This document shows positions 1-9,705 of a DNA stretch of 64,000 nucleotides, piece by piece. Source of the DNA: JAEUMG01 sp963805405 (GTDB taxonomy: Bacteria > Pseudomonadota > Alphaproteobacteria > Rhizobiales > Aestuariivirgaceae); contig CAWDUC010000020.1 of assembly GCA_963805405.1 (NCBI GenBank), positions 558,001 to 622,000 of the forward strand, in the 5' to 3' direction. The number at the start of each line of letters is the position of its first letter. Position 1 is the first letter of the stretch. The notes under the pieces are model-generated. The model saw only the letters and a program-made list of their open reading frames with translations, was not told where the DNA came from and ran no database searches. Both the position numbers and the translations under genes were made by a program.

Positions 1-26
1 AAACACGTCCGGGCCCGGAGGGCTCC

Positions 27-470
27 ATGTTCGATTTTGGCATTGGCTATACCGAGCTAGTGGTAATTGCGCTGGTGGCGATCATCGTCATCGGACCCAA
101 GGATTTGCCACGCGTGCTTCGTGGGCTAGGTCGCATGATGAACAAGGCGCGCGGCATGGCCCGCGAGTTTCAGGGCCACATGGACGCCGCCATGAAGGAG
201 GCAGGTCTCGACGAGGTGAAGCGCGACCTGCAATCGCTCAAGAATCCGGTCAGCGCCGTCAAGGACAGCGTGACGTCCGAATTGAAGAAGCAGGACGATA
301 GCTTCAAGCAATATTTCGGCACCATAAACGATACCGAGAAGACATCACCGACGCCATCTGCCACCCCGCCGGCATCTACGCCTGCGGTAGCCGACGCTTC
401 AGCGACTGTGACGCCGCCATCGCCCGCCAAGGTCGAAGAAGCGGCGACCGATCTGAAGCAGGCCTCCTGA
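27..470 (+). CDS. tatB: Sec-independent protein translocase subunit TatB
   Basis: TatB is the membrane-anchored receptor component of the twin-arginine translocase, which exports folded proteins. The product is 147 aa. Residues about 5-24 form the single hydrophobic N-terminal helix, followed by the family motif GPKDLPRVLRGLGR and an amphipathic helix. The C-terminal third (about 95-147) is a low-complexity Pro/Ala/Thr-rich tail, as usual for TatB. GGAGGG lies just upstream of the ATG. tatC follows after 10 bases, so the two form one operon. TatA is expected just outside the window on the left. TatB is preferred over TatA because of the GYTEL N-terminus and the length. Confidence 0.93.
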   Translation: MFDFGIGYTELVVIALVAIIVIGPKDLPRVLRGLGRMMNKARGMAREFQGHMDAAMKEAGLDEVKRDLQSLKNPVSAVKDSVTSELKKQDDSFKQYFGTINDTEKTSPTPSATPPASTPAVADASATVTPPSPAKVEEAATDLKQAS

Positions 471-480
471 GGACGCCCGC

Positions 481-1272
481 GTGACGCAGCAGGATATCAA
501 CTCGACTGAAGCGCCTCTGCTCGAGCACCTGATCGAGCTGCGCCGCCGCCTGATCTATTGCGTGATCGGCCTGACCGCCGCCTTCATCATCAGCTTCGCG
601 CTTTCGACGCAGATATTCAATCTGCTCATCCTGCCGTTCAGGTGGGGAACGGGACGATCCGTCGAACTCATTCAGACGGAGCTTCTCGGCTTCTTCTTCG
701 TGAAGCTGAAGATCGGTTTCTTCGGCGCGATGTTCGTGACCTTTCCGCTGATCGCGATCCAGATCTACAAGTTCGTCGCGCCGGGCCTCTATTCGAACGA
801 GCGCAATGCCTTTCGTCCCTATCTGGTCGCTACACCGATCTTCTTCCTGATGGGTGCCGCGCTCGTCTATTTCGGCCTGTTGCCGGTGGCGATTAAATTC
901 TTCTACAGCCTCGTCGAGGGAACGGGCGGTGATGGCCAGGCCCAGGTTCAACTCATGCCGGATGTCAGGTCCTATCTCGACTTCGTCATGATGCTGATCC
1001 TTGCCTTTGGCCTCTGCTTCCAGTTGCCGGTGATCCTGACGCTGCTCGGCCAGATCGGCATCGTGAATTACGAGCAGCTCAAGAGTGGCCGGAAATTCGC
1101 GGTCGTCGGCGTCTTTGCGGTCGCCGCGATCCTGACGCCGCCAGACCCCATTTCACAGATTGCCATGGCCGTTCCCCTGATGGGGCTTTATGAGGTCGCC
1201 GTTCAGGCGGTCCGTATCCTCGACAGGCGCCGGGCGGCTGCGGAAGCAGCGAAGGACGCCGCTACCCTTTAG
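481..1272 (+). CDS. tatC: Sec-independent protein translocase subunit TatC
   Basis: TatC is the polytopic core of the Tat translocase and binds twin-arginine signal peptides. The 263-aa product opens with the conserved cytoplasmic segment EAPLLEHLIELRRRL, has about six membrane helices (near 23-43, 78-100, 114-140, 162-190, 204-220, 225-240) and the conserved LTPPDPISQ stretch near residue 218. The start is GTG at 481, directly after tatB. Length and order match alphaproteobacterial TatC. Confidence 0.94.
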   Translation: MTQQDINSTEAPLLEHLIELRRRLIYCVIGLTAAFIISFALSTQIFNLLILPFRWGTGRSVELIQTELLGFFFVKLKIGFFGAMFVTFPLIAIQIYKFVAPGLYSNERNAFRPYLVATPIFFLMGAALVYFGLLPVAIKFFYSLVEGTGGDGQAQVQLMPDVRSYLDFVMMLILAFGLCFQLPVILTLLGQIGIVNYEQLKSGRKFAVVGVFAVAAILTPPDPISQIAMAVPLMGLYEVAVQAVRILDRRRAAAEAAKDAATL

Positions 1273-1334
1273 GCACATCACTTGGCGCGGCGGGATTCGG
1301 GCCCTATACGGGGGGCCGAAACGGGACTTTTCTC

Positions 1335-2616
1335 ATGCATGACATCAAGTTGATCCGCGACGACCCGGAGGGTTTCGATCGAGGTCTCACGCGGCGCGGC
1401 CTTGCGCCACTTGCCCACGGATTTATCCGCCGCGACGAGGCGCGCCGGGAATGGACGCATAAGCTTCAAGAGGCCCAGGCCCGCCGCAATGCCGCCTCGA
1501 AGGAGATCGGCGAGGCGATGAAGGCGGGCGACAAGGTCCGTGCCGAAGCGCTCAAAGCTGAAGTCGCCGCGCTCAAGGATGTAATCGCCGACAGCGAAGC
1601 GCGGGAGCGCTTGGTCAGCGAGGAACTCAATGTCGATCTCGCGGCCATCCCGAACATGCCGCATGACGACGTTCCAGACGGTGCGGATGAACATGGCAAC
1701 GTCGAAGTCCGCCGCCATGGCGAACCGCGTCAGCTTCAATTTCGCGCCGAAGCAGCATTTCGAGATCGGCGAAGATCTGGGCCTCATGGATTTCGAGACG
1801 GCGGCCAAGCTTTCCGGCGCGCGCTTCGTCGTTCTCAAGGGACACATGGCGCGATTGGAGCGAGCGCTTGCCAGCTTCATGCTCGATCTCCACACCGGCA
1901 CGCATGGTTATACCGAGGTCAGTCCGCCACTCCTGGTGCGCGACGAGGCGATGTTCGGCACCGCGCAGTTGCCGAAGTTTCGCGACGATCAATTCAGTGT
2001 CAGCGGCGGATTGTGGCTGATCCCTACAGCCGAAGTACCGCTTACCAATCTCGCCCGCGAGGCGATCGCCGACGAGCAACAATTGCCGATGCGGGTGACA
2101 GCCTGGACGCCGTGTTTCCGGGCCGAGGCGGGGGCGGCCGGCAAGGACACGCGCGGCATGATCCGCCAGCATCAGTTCTCCAAGGTCGAGCTTGTGTCGG
2201 TCACGACGCCGGAGCAATCGGCGGAAGAGCATGAGCGCATGACGCGTTGTGCGGAAGAAGTGCTGAAGCGCCTCGGTCTGCCGTTCCGCACGATCGTGCT
2301 TGTGCACCGGCGACATGGGATTTGCGTCGCGCAAGACCTACGACATCGAGGTGTGGCTGCCGGGCCAGAACGCCTATCGCGAGATTTCATCCTGCTCGGT
2401 TTGCGGCGATTTCCAGGCCGGCGCATGAATGCGCGCTATCGGCCGAAGGACGGCAAGGGGGCTCGCTTCGTGCACACCCTCAACGGTTCGGGCGTCGCCG
2501 TCGGGCGCGCGCTCATCGCGGTGCTCGAAAATTATCAGAACGTCGACGGCAGCGTCACAATCCCGGAAGCCTTGCGGCCCTATATGGGCGGGCTCGAACA
2601 GATCGGACGGACTTGA
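1335..2616 (+). CDS. serS: Seryl-tRNA synthetase (three single-base indels in this sequence)
   Basis: SerS charges tRNA-Ser with serine. The N-terminal coiled-coil arm (MHDIKLIRDDPEGFDRGL onward, about residues 1-110) and the class II catalytic core (motif 2 near CFRAEAGAAGKDTRGMIRQH; TYDIEVWLPGQ; RYRPKDGKG; final TIPEALRPYMGG) are all present but in alternating frames. Removing one extra base near 1731, removing one near 2300 and adding one near 2419 restores a continuous protein of about 426 aa, the normal SerS length. Because serS is essential, the breaks are most probably sequence errors. The stop codon overlaps the surE start (TGATG). The reading of domain order is direct; the correction is inference. 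Confidence 0.88.
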
Positions 2617-3376
2617 TGAGAATTCTGCTGACCAATGACGACGGCATCAACGCGCCGGGCCTCGTCTCGCTCGAAAAGATCGCGCGCCAGCTTTCCGACG
2701 ATATCTGGATCGTCGCTCCCGAATGGGAACAGTCGGGTGCGTCGCATTCGCTGACGCTTGCCGATCCGTTGCGCCTGCGCGAGATCGAGGACCGGCGCTT
2801 CGAGGTCTCGGGAACGCCGTCCGACTCGTCCTGCTGGCGGTACGCAAGGTTATGCCGGCAATGCCAGACCTCATTCTCTCCGGCGTCAATCGCGGCCAGA
2901 ACATCGCCGACGACGTCACCTATTCGGGCACCATCGCGGCCGCCATGGAAGGAACCGCGCTCGGGCTCAGGTCGATCGCGCTGTCGCAGGTCATGGGCAT
3001 CCACAACGAGGGCATTCGCTTCGACGTCGCCGAGACGCATGGGCCGGCGATCATCCGCAAGCTGATCGATCTGCAGCTCGGGCCCGGCATTCTCCTCAAC
3101 ATCAACTTCCCCGATTGCCGGCCGGATGAGGTCGCGAGCGTCGAGGTGACGCGCCAGGGCAAGCGCGACCAGAACCTGCTGCTCGTCGATGAGCGCATGG
3201 ACCTGCGCGGTGTGAGCTATTACTGGCTCGGCTTCAAGCGCGAGCGCGGCAACCCGCCGGTCGGAACGGATCTGCGCGCCGTCTTCGACAAGCGCATCTC
3301 GGTGACGCCGCTCCATATGAACCTCACCCATATCGAGGCAATGGAAGCTTTGCGCGTGGCGCTCGAGACGAAGTGA
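2616..3376 (+). CDS. surE: 5'/3'-nucleotidase SurE (one indel)
   Basis: SurE is a metal-dependent nucleoside 5'-monophosphate phosphatase. The start MRILLTNDDGINAPG carries the catalytic DD pair of the family, and downstream SGVNRGQNIADDVTYSGT is the second signature. The frame changes near 2829, where one base appears to be missing (GTPSD / CVLLAVRKV); adding it gives about 253 aa, the usual size. It overlaps serS upstream, and its stop overlaps the GTG start of pcm downstream, so translation is probably coupled. The surE-pcm pairing is conserved across proteobacteria. Confidence 0.9.
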
Positions 3377-4015
3377 TCGACGACTACCGCAAGATCCAGC
3401 TTCTAATGGCGCTCCGCAACCAGGGCGTCAGGGACCAGCGGGTGCTCGAGGCGATCGAAACCGTGCCGCGCGAACTCTTTCTCGAAGAGATATTCGCCGG
3501 CCGTGCCTATGACGACAATGCACTGCCGATCGCCTGCGGCCAGACGATCAGCCAGCCTTTCATCGTCGCCTTCATGACCGACCGGCTCAAGCTCGACAAG
3601 CGCCACAAGGTGCTCGAGATCGGCACCGGCTCGGGCTACCAGACGGCGATCCTGTCGCAGCTCTGCCGGCGGATTTATACGATCGAGCGCTATCGCACGC
3701 TAGCTGCGCAAGCCGGCGAGCGTTTCAAGACACCTGCAGCTCACCAACATCACCCAGATGGTCGGCGACGGCACCAAGGGCTGGCCCAACCAGGCGCCGT
3801 TCGACCGGATCATCGTTACCGCCGCCGCAACCGAAATCCCGCCGGCGCTCCTCGAACAGCTTTCCGAAGGCGGCATCATGATCATCCCGCTGGAAAGCGC
3901 GCCGGGCAAGCAGGACCTGGTGCGGGTGACCCGGACCGCCGATGGACATACCGAGGAGCATCTGCTCCCTGTGCGGTTCGTGCCCTTGGTTGAGGGCGTC
4001 GCCAAGGAAATCTAA
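3373..4015 (+). CDS. pcm: Protein-L-isoaspartate O-methyltransferase (one indel)
   Basis: Pcm uses SAM to methylate isoaspartyl residues in damaged proteins, starting their repair. The N-terminal part shows GQTISQPFIVAFM and the SAM-binding motif VLEIGTGSGYQTAIL; the C-terminal part has FDRIIVTAAATEIPPALLEQL and LVPLVEG-type ending. An extra A near 3732 shifts the frame after ERFKT; without it the protein runs LQLTNITQMVGDGTKG and is about 213 aa, full length. The GTG start overlaps the surE stop. Confidence 0.89.
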
Positions 4016-4076
4016 GGCTTAAGGACGGTACCGCCCTCCCGTTGCCGCAAATGCAGGCGCGGGCTAGAACCGCTGC

Positions 4077-6081
4077 ATGTTCAAGAAAATCCTGATCGCC
4101 AATCGCGGCGAGATTGCCTGCCGGATCATCAAGACGGCGCGCCGGATGGGGATCAAGACGGTTGCCGTCTACTCCGATGCCGATGCGCGCGCCCTGCATG
4201 TCGAAATGGCGGACGAGAAGGTCAATATCGGACCGCCGCCAGCCACGCAGTCCTATCTCGAGATCGACAAGATCGTCGAAGCCTGCCGCAGGACCGGGGC
4301 TGAGGCTGTGCATCCCGGCTATGGTTTCCTGTCCGAGCGCTCGGCCTTCCCGCGCGCGCTCGCCGCCGCGGGCATCACTTTCATCGGACCCAACGCCGAA
4401 GCCATCGATGCGATGGGCGACAAGATCGAATCGAAGCGCGCTGCCGCTGCGGCCGGCGTTTCGACCGTCCCCGGCCATATGGGGATCATCGCGGATGAAG
4501 CGGAAGCGATCACCATCTCGCGCAAGGTCGGCTATCCGGTGATGATCAAGGCCTCCGCCGGGGGTGGCGGCAAGGGCATGCGCATCGCCTATAATGACGG
4601 CGAGGTGAGCGACGGTTTCGTCCGCGCCAAGTCGGAGGCGCTCTCGTCATTCGGCGATGACCGCATCTTCATCGAGAAGTTCATCGTCAATCCGCGCCAT
4701 ATCGAAATCCAGCTTCTCGGCGACAAGCATGGCAACGTGATCTATCTCGGCGAGCGCGAATGCTCGATCCAGCGCCGCAACCAGAAGGTCATCGAGGAGG
4801 CGCCGTCGCCCTTGCTCGATGCCGCGACACGCAAGGCGATGGGCGAGGAGGCGGTCGCACTCGCCAAGGCCGTCGGCTACGACTCGGCCGGTACTGTCGA
4901 ATTCGTCGCCGGGCAGGATCGTTCCTATTTTTTCCTCGAGATGAACACGCGGCTGCAGGTCGAGCATCCGGTGACCGAGCTCGTTACCGGTATCGATCTC
5001 GTCGAGCAGATGATCCGTGTCGCCGCCGGCGAGAAGCTCACGCTCGCTCAGTCCGATGTGAAGCTCAAAGGTTGGGCGGTCGAAGTCACGGATCTATGCC
5101 GAAGACCCTTATCGCAATTTCCTGCCATCGACGGGCCGGCTGGTGCGCTATCGGCCGCCGGCGGAGGGTGCCGAGAATGGCGCCACGGTGCGCAATGATA
5201 CCGGCGTCTATGAAGGCGGCGAGATCTCGATCTATTACGATCCGATGATCGCCAAGCTCTGCACTCACGCCGCCGATCGCACGCATGCGATCGATGCCAT
5301 GGCGCGCGCGCTCGACGGTTTCTATATCGAGGGTATCCGGCATAATGTGCCGTTCCTCGCAGCCATCATGGAAAATCCACGCTGGCGCTCCGGCGAATTG
5401 TCGACCGGCTTCATTGCCGAGGAATTTCCGCAGGGCTTTTCCGGGCGCGCGCTCGATCCCGAACTCAGCCAGTTGCTGGCGAGTGTCGCGGCCGCGCTCG
5501 ATCACACCGACAATCTCCGCAAGCGCCATATCGATGGCCAATTACGCGGCAAGCCGGTGAAGTTTTCTCCGCGCCGCGTCGTCAGGCTTGGCGACCTTTG
5601 GATTCCGCTCGAAGTCTCCGGCGATGCAGCCTCGCAGATCACGACCCGGCAGGATGGTGCGAAGCCTCAGGAATTGCGTGCGAAGTGGCATCCCGGCGAA
5701 CCGGTCTGGTCGGGCGACATCAACGGCCGGCCTGTCAAGGTGCAGGTCCAGCGCATACTCAATGGCTATCGGTTGCATCACCGCGGCGCCAGCGTCGAGG
5801 CCTATGTCTATACCGAGCGCGAGGCAGCGCTTGCCCGGCTCATGCCCGCCGCCTCAAGCGCGGGCACTTCCAATAAACTACTTTGTCCGATGCCGGGGCT
5901 CGTCGTGTCGATCGCCGTCAAGGAAGGCCAGGAGGTCAAGGCCGGTGAGCCGCTCGCCGTCGTCGAGGCCATGAAGATGCAGAACATCCTGCGCGCCGAA
6001 CGCGACGGCGCGGTGAAGGCTGTCCATGCCAAGGTCGGCGACAGCCTCGCAGTCGATGCCGTGATCATGGAATTCGCCTGA
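4077..6081 (+). CDS. pccA: Biotin-dependent acyl-CoA carboxylase alpha subunit, propionyl-CoA carboxylase type (one indel)
   Basis: This subunit carries out ATP-dependent carboxylation of biotin and carries the biotin for a partner carboxyltransferase (PccB), which is not in the window. Residues 1-450 are biotin carboxylase: MFKKILIANRGEIACRI, the ATP-grasp glycine loop KASAGGGGKGMRI and EMNTRLQVEHPVTE. The middle is a BT/linker region, and the C-terminus is a biotinyl domain with the AMKM biotinylation site near residue 640. An extra base near 5088 breaks the frame inside the conserved EVRIYAEDPYRNF strand; corrected length is about 667 aa, right for PccA. MccA or another acyl-CoA carboxylase alpha is the alternative. 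GC-rich codon use matches neighbours. Confidence 0.86.
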
Positions 6082-6085
6082 GACG

Positions 6086-6367
6086 ATGACGAGACCGGCG
6101 CTCCACCTGTTGATCGAGGGCAGGGTGCAGGGCGTCGGCTACCGGCAATGGTTCGCGGGCGAGGCGCGTTCGCTCGGGCTCACCGGTTGGGTGCGCAATC
6201 GCGCGGACGGACGGGTCGAGGCTGTCATGAGTGGTCCAGAAGATATTCTGCAACGCCTTTTTTCTGCGGCGCAACGCGGTCCGCGCTTCGCGACAGTGTC
6301 GCGAATCGAACGACACGGGGTTGATGATGAGGGCTGGACGGATTTTTCAATTCGGCCGACTGCCTAG
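6086..6367 (+). CDS. Acylphosphatase
   Basis: A 93-aa acylphosphatase, which hydrolyses carboxyl-phosphate bonds. It shows the family signature EGRVQGVGYRQWF, with the catalytic Arg, and the GWVRNRADGRVEAVM strand with the catalytic Asn. It starts 4 bases after the carboxylase stop and so probably shares its transcript. Confidence 0.92.
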   Translation: MTRPALHLLIEGRVQGVGYRQWFAGEARSLGLTGWVRNRADGRVEAVMSGPEDILQRLFSAAQRGPRFATVSRIERHGVDDEGWTDFSIRPTA

Positions 6368-6396
6368 GGGATGGAAATCAGGCCAGGAAGAAGCCA

Positions 6397-7155
6397 ATGA
6401 GCGTGCTGATCGGCGTCATTATCTTCGGGGTCATCTTCGGCAGTGCGATTGTTGGCATGGCCTTGGGAAAGATACTTCCTACCCAACTCATGAGCACCGA
6501 ATCGCGCGATGTCATAAGGGTCGTCATGGCGATGTTGGCGACGCTGTCCGCCGTTGTTCTCGGTCTTCTCACGGGCTCCTCAATTGGCTCCCTTTCGGAG
6601 AAGGAAGGTGAATTGAGAAGTGCGGGCGTGCAGTTCATCATGCTCGATCGAACCTTGGCAACCTACGGTCCAGAGACGAACGAAATACGGATCCTGCTCA
6701 AACAAGTGCTTGCCGAGCGGGTTGCTCAGATCTGGCCGGAGGAGGGCGGCGATGTCTCTCTTGCAGCGCTTGGCGCCGGACAGGGAATAGTCGCGGTTCA
6801 GCAGAAGCTCTTCTCACTCACTCCGCAAACGGAGCAGCAGCGCTGGCTTCTCGGCAAGGCGCTCGACAATACCTACAGGATCGCGGAATCGCGATGGAAG
6901 ACCATCGAGCAGATCGGAAGCCGCTTCCCGTGGCATTTCTTCATCGTGGTCGTTTCCTGGCTGGCGATCATATTCGCGAGTTTCGGACTGTTTGCGCCGC
7001 GCAATGCCAGCGTCATCGCGGCGCTATTCGTTGCAGCGCTCGGGCTTTCGGGTGCGCTATTCATGATCGTCGAGATGGACCAGCCCTATCAGGGCCTGGT
7101 CAAAATCCCGAGCACATCGCTGCGCACCGCGCTCGAACAGCTCGGCCAACCGTGA
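6397..7155 (+). CDS. DUF4239-type integral membrane protein
   Basis: A 252-aa protein with two hydrophobic helices near the N-terminus (about 3-25 and 46-66), a soluble helical middle (75-175) and two further helices (about 180-200 and 205-225). The arrangement and the motif MLATLSAVVLGLLTGSSIGS resemble the bestrophin-like DUF4239 family, for which no function is established. It starts 29 bases after acylphosphatase on the same strand. Family assignment is by recall of the pattern only. Confidence 0.6.
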   Translation: MSVLIGVIIFGVIFGSAIVGMALGKILPTQLMSTESRDVIRVVMAMLATLSAVVLGLLTGSSIGSLSEKEGELRSAGVQFIMLDRTLATYGPETNEIRILLKQVLAERVAQIWPEEGGDVSLAALGAGQGIVAVQQKLFSLTPQTEQQRWLLGKALDNTYRIAESRWKTIEQIGSRFPWHFFIVVVSWLAIIFASFGLFAPRNASVIAALFVAALGLSGALFMIVEMDQPYQGLVKIPSTSLRTALEQLGQP

Positions 7156-7182
7156 GTGGGCACTGACAGGGGGCTTTGATAG

Positions 7183-7575
7183 ATGGTCAGTTCGGATGAG
7201 TTGGTGCTTCGTGCAAGAGAAGTCCTCGATCCGCGCAAGCTATCGCCAACTGTAGGCGTTGGTGATGTGGCTTGCGCGTTGGTTACGGAGAAGGGCACTG
7301 TCTATGTCGGTGTATCGATCGACACGGCCTGCAGCATGGGCTTTTGTGCTGAACACAATGCCATCGGCACGATGATCACCAATGGCGAAAGCCGGATCGT
7401 GAAACTTGCCGCGGTCGACTGGAACGGCAAGGTCATTCCGCCGTGCGGGAGGTGCCGGGAGTTTGTCTATCAGATCGACCCGCGCAATGCCGACACGATC
7501 ATCGTACTCAGCGGCGGCCGGGAAATGACACTGCGCGACCTCCTGCCGGAACATTGGTCTCTGTCGGAGGCGTGA
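7183..7575 (+). CDS. Cytidine deaminase-like zinc hydrolase
   Basis: A 130-aa protein of the CDA fold. The zinc and catalytic motifs are both present: CAEHNA near residue 50 (Cys, catalytic Glu) and PPCGRCRE near residue 86 (two Cys). Size fits homotetrameric cytidine deaminases or blasticidin-S-deaminase-like enzymes; the sequence does not settle the substrate. It lies alone between the DUF4239 gene and a convergent GST gene. Confidence 0.75.
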   Translation: MVSSDELVLRAREVLDPRKLSPTVGVGDVACALVTEKGTVYVGVSIDTACSMGFCAEHNAIGTMITNGESRIVKLAAVDWNGKVIPPCGRCREFVYQIDPRNADTIIVLSGGREMTLRDLLPEHWSLSEA

Positions 7576-7596
7576 GTAGACAGGCCTCGCATATTT

Positions 7597-7693
7597 TGTC
7601 ATTGCCGGACTTGTTCCGGCAATCCATCGATCAAGATGCTCTGTCTACCGAGTACTGGTGAAATGGATCCTCGGAACAAGTCCGGGGATGACA
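7597..7693. repeat. Imperfect 30-bp inverted repeat, REP/RIME-like intergenic element
   Basis: Left arm 7597-7626 and right arm 7664-7693 are inverted copies that match at about 25 of 30 bases; the shared core is GGACTTGTTCC. Such palindromes are common as dispersed intergenic repeats in Hyphomicrobiales. It sits between the convergent deaminase and GST genes. No second copy was noticed in this window. Confidence 0.6.
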
Positions 7694-7730
7694 TCAACTG
7701 AGTTAACGGTCAAATCGCGACTGGCGCGAA

Positions 7731-7772
7731 AATCAAAAACGCCCATCGTCCTGTAGGCAGGGCGATGGGCGC
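7731..7772 (-). terminator. Rho-independent terminator of the GST gene
   Basis: On the minus strand an 8-bp GC-rich stem (GCCCATCG at 7741-7748 pairing with CGATGGGC at 7763-7770) is followed by a T-rich tract (complement of AAAATCAAAAAC). It lies about 30 bases past the GST stop. Confidence 0.7.
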
Positions 7773-7801
7773 TTCAGAATGCAAAGTATTAGTTCAAATT
7801 G

Positions 7802-8401
7802 TTACGCAGCTTCCGCCTGAAGCGCCGCCTGCACGGCCGGGCGCGCTTCCATGCGCTTCATGAATTCCGAGATATTCTTCCACTTGGAGATATCCACGCC
7901 GACCCACTTGCCCCAGCCGAGAACGGTGAAGGCATAGGCGTCGGCGACGCTGAACTTGTCGCCCAGCACATAGGGATGCTTGGCCAGGATCGCATCCAAA
8001 TGATCGACGCGCTTGGAGATCTTGTCGATCGTGGCTTTCTTGGCTTCGGGCGTGATGCTCTTGTCGAACAGGCTGCCCATGCTCTTATGCAGTTCAGCGG
8101 TGATGAAGTTCAGCATTTCCACGGCGCGGTAGCGCTCCATCGTGCCGGCCTTCGGCAGGATATCGCTGTTTGCCTTGTCGGCGAGATATTGCACGATGGC
8201 GGGGCCTTCGGTGAGAACTTCGCCATTCTCGAGTTCGAGCGCGGGGACATAGCCCTTGGGATTGATCTTGGTAAAGTCCTTGCCGGACTTGGTCTGCTTG
8301 GTGGCGAGATCGACGGCTTCCAGTTCGAATTTGTTGCCGAGTTCGCGTAATACGATATGGGGCGAAAGCGAACAGGCCCCCGCGGAATAATAGAGTTTCA
8401 T
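7802..8401 (-). CDS. Glutathione S-transferase family protein
   Basis: A 199-aa GST of the bacterial beta-like type. The N-terminal thioredoxin-like domain has MKLYYSAGACSLSPHIVLRE and NPKGYVPALEL, then LTEGPAIVQYLAD for glutathione binding; the C-terminal all-helical domain contains VADAYAFTVLGWG. I start at the ATG at 8401, which has GGGAG upstream and gives the standard N-terminus; the frame is open 72 bases further but that part has no homology signal. Function is probably glutathione-dependent detoxification. Confidence 0.88.
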   Translation of the reverse strand: MKLYYSAGACSLSPHIVLRELGNKFELEAVDLATKQTKSGKDFTKINPKGYVPALELENGEVLTEGPAIVQYLADKANSDILPKAGTMERYRAVEMLNFITAELHKSMGSLFDKSITPEAKKATIDKISKRVDHLDAILAKHPYVLGDKFSVADAYAFTVLGWGKWVGVDISKWKNISEFMKRMEARPAVQAALQAEAA

Positions 8402-8494
8402 GGATGCTCCCATAAATTGCATGGACGGTTGACCGTCGCGGATTGTCCTAGCGCCGAGCGCCGTAAACTGCAACTAGCTTGGTGACAATTTCTG

Positions 8495-9185
8495 TCAAGA
8501 TTGAGTGATCGGGCCGAAGACCCGTGTGAAGGCCTCCGCCAGTGCCTTATCGGCGTCGGCCATGGTCGCGGGGAGCCCCAGGGCACGCAGGCTGGTCACG
8601 CCGTGCTCGGTGACGCCGCAAGGCACGATGCCGGTAAAATGCGAAAGCTCCGGCGCGACATTCAGGCTGATCCCGTGCAGGCTCACCCAATGGCGCACCC
8701 TGATACCGATCGCCGCGATCTTGCTCTCGCCATCGCCTGTCTCGGTCTGGTGCCTGACCCACACGCCAACGCGATCCTCCCGGCGCTCTCCAGCGATGCC
8801 GAATTCGGCCAACGTACTGATGATCCAGTCCTCCAAGGCGGCGACGAAGGCGCGAACATCACCGCCGCGTCGTTTCAGATCGAGCATGACATAGGCAACC
8901 CGCTGCCCCGGTCCATGATAGGTGAATTGACCGCCACGCCCCGAGGGGTAGACTGGAAATCGCTCAGGATCGACAAGGTCGCTCTGCGCCGCGCTGGTCC
9001 CGGCGGTGTAGAGCGGCGGGTGTTCGAGAAGCCAGACGCGCTCCGGCGCATCGCCCTTGGCGATGGCCGCCACCTCGGCATCCATGCGGGCGACGGCCTC
9101 CGGATATTGAACGAGGTCGTGTGGCGACCTCCCAGGCCACCGGCCAGGACCGCCAAAGCTGCGTGCGTATTTCCGAACGTTGCAT
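8495..9185 (-). CDS. lipB: Octanoyl-[acyl-carrier-protein]:protein N-octanoyltransferase LipB (one indel)
   Basis: LipB transfers octanoate from ACP to lipoyl domains in lipoate synthesis. Motifs: EHPPLYTAGTSA, GRGGQFTYHGPGQ, KIAAIGIRVRHWVSLHGISLN (catalytic Lys) and FTGIVPCGV (catalytic Cys). The open frame begins only at 9085, but an extra base near 9120 hides the true N-terminus: reading across it gives AWEVATDLVQYPEAVARMD and a start at 9185, about 229 aa. The correction is inferred from the family pattern. Confidence 0.88.
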
Positions 9186-9303
9186 AGGACCTATCTAGGC
9201 CTCCGAACCCTTTGGCGCGAGATGCATGGAAGACGCTTTTCTTGGACGGCGCTTTCGATTATGGTCCGGCCCGCGTTCGGAATTAAGAACAGAGTGTTTT
9301 TCG

Positions 9304-9705
9304 ATGCACAAGGGTGACATCCTTCCCGCCGAGGCCTTCGATCGCCTCAAGGCCAATCCGCAAGCCGTCCTCATCGATGTGCGCACCGGGCCCGAATGGG
9401 CCTATGTCGGCGTGCCGGCGGTCGAACGATTGTTGCGATTGTCCTGGCAGGTCTATCCATCGATGCAGACCAATCTCGACTTCGCCAAGGAGATCGAGCA
9501 AGCGGGGCTTACCAAGGATACGGAATTGCTGTTCATCTGCCGCTCGGGCGCGCGTTCCGGGCAGGCTGCCTCGGCACTCGCCGGGATCGGCTATACCAAC
9601 TGCTGGAATGTGGCCCAGGGCTTTGAGGGCGACCGCGACGCCGATGGCCATCGCGGCACTGTCGGCGGCTGGAAAGCCGGTGGCCTTCCCTGGGTGCAAA
9701 GCTGA
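9304..9705 (+). CDS. Rhodanese-like sulfurtransferase
   Basis: A 133-aa single rhodanese domain with the DVRTGPEWAYVGVP strand and the catalytic loop FICRSGARSGQAA (active Cys near residue 80). The ATG at 9304 gives the family N-terminus; the frame is open upstream without homology. The stop overlaps the metZ start (TGATG), so it is co-translated with the sulfhydrylase and may take part in sulfur transfer for methionine synthesis. Confidence 0.85.
   Translation: MHKGDILPAEAFDRLKANPQAVLIDVRTGPEWAYVGVPAVERLLRLSWQVYPSMQTNLDFAKEIEQAGLTKDTELLFICRSGARSGQAASALAGIGYTNCWNVAQGFEGDRDADGHRGTVGGWKAGGLPWVQS

Noticed and set aside
376..951. 191-aa open frame on the minus strand under tatB/tatC
   Set aside because: Lies opposite two well-identified genes; composition follows their codon periodicity; no RBS or known motifs.
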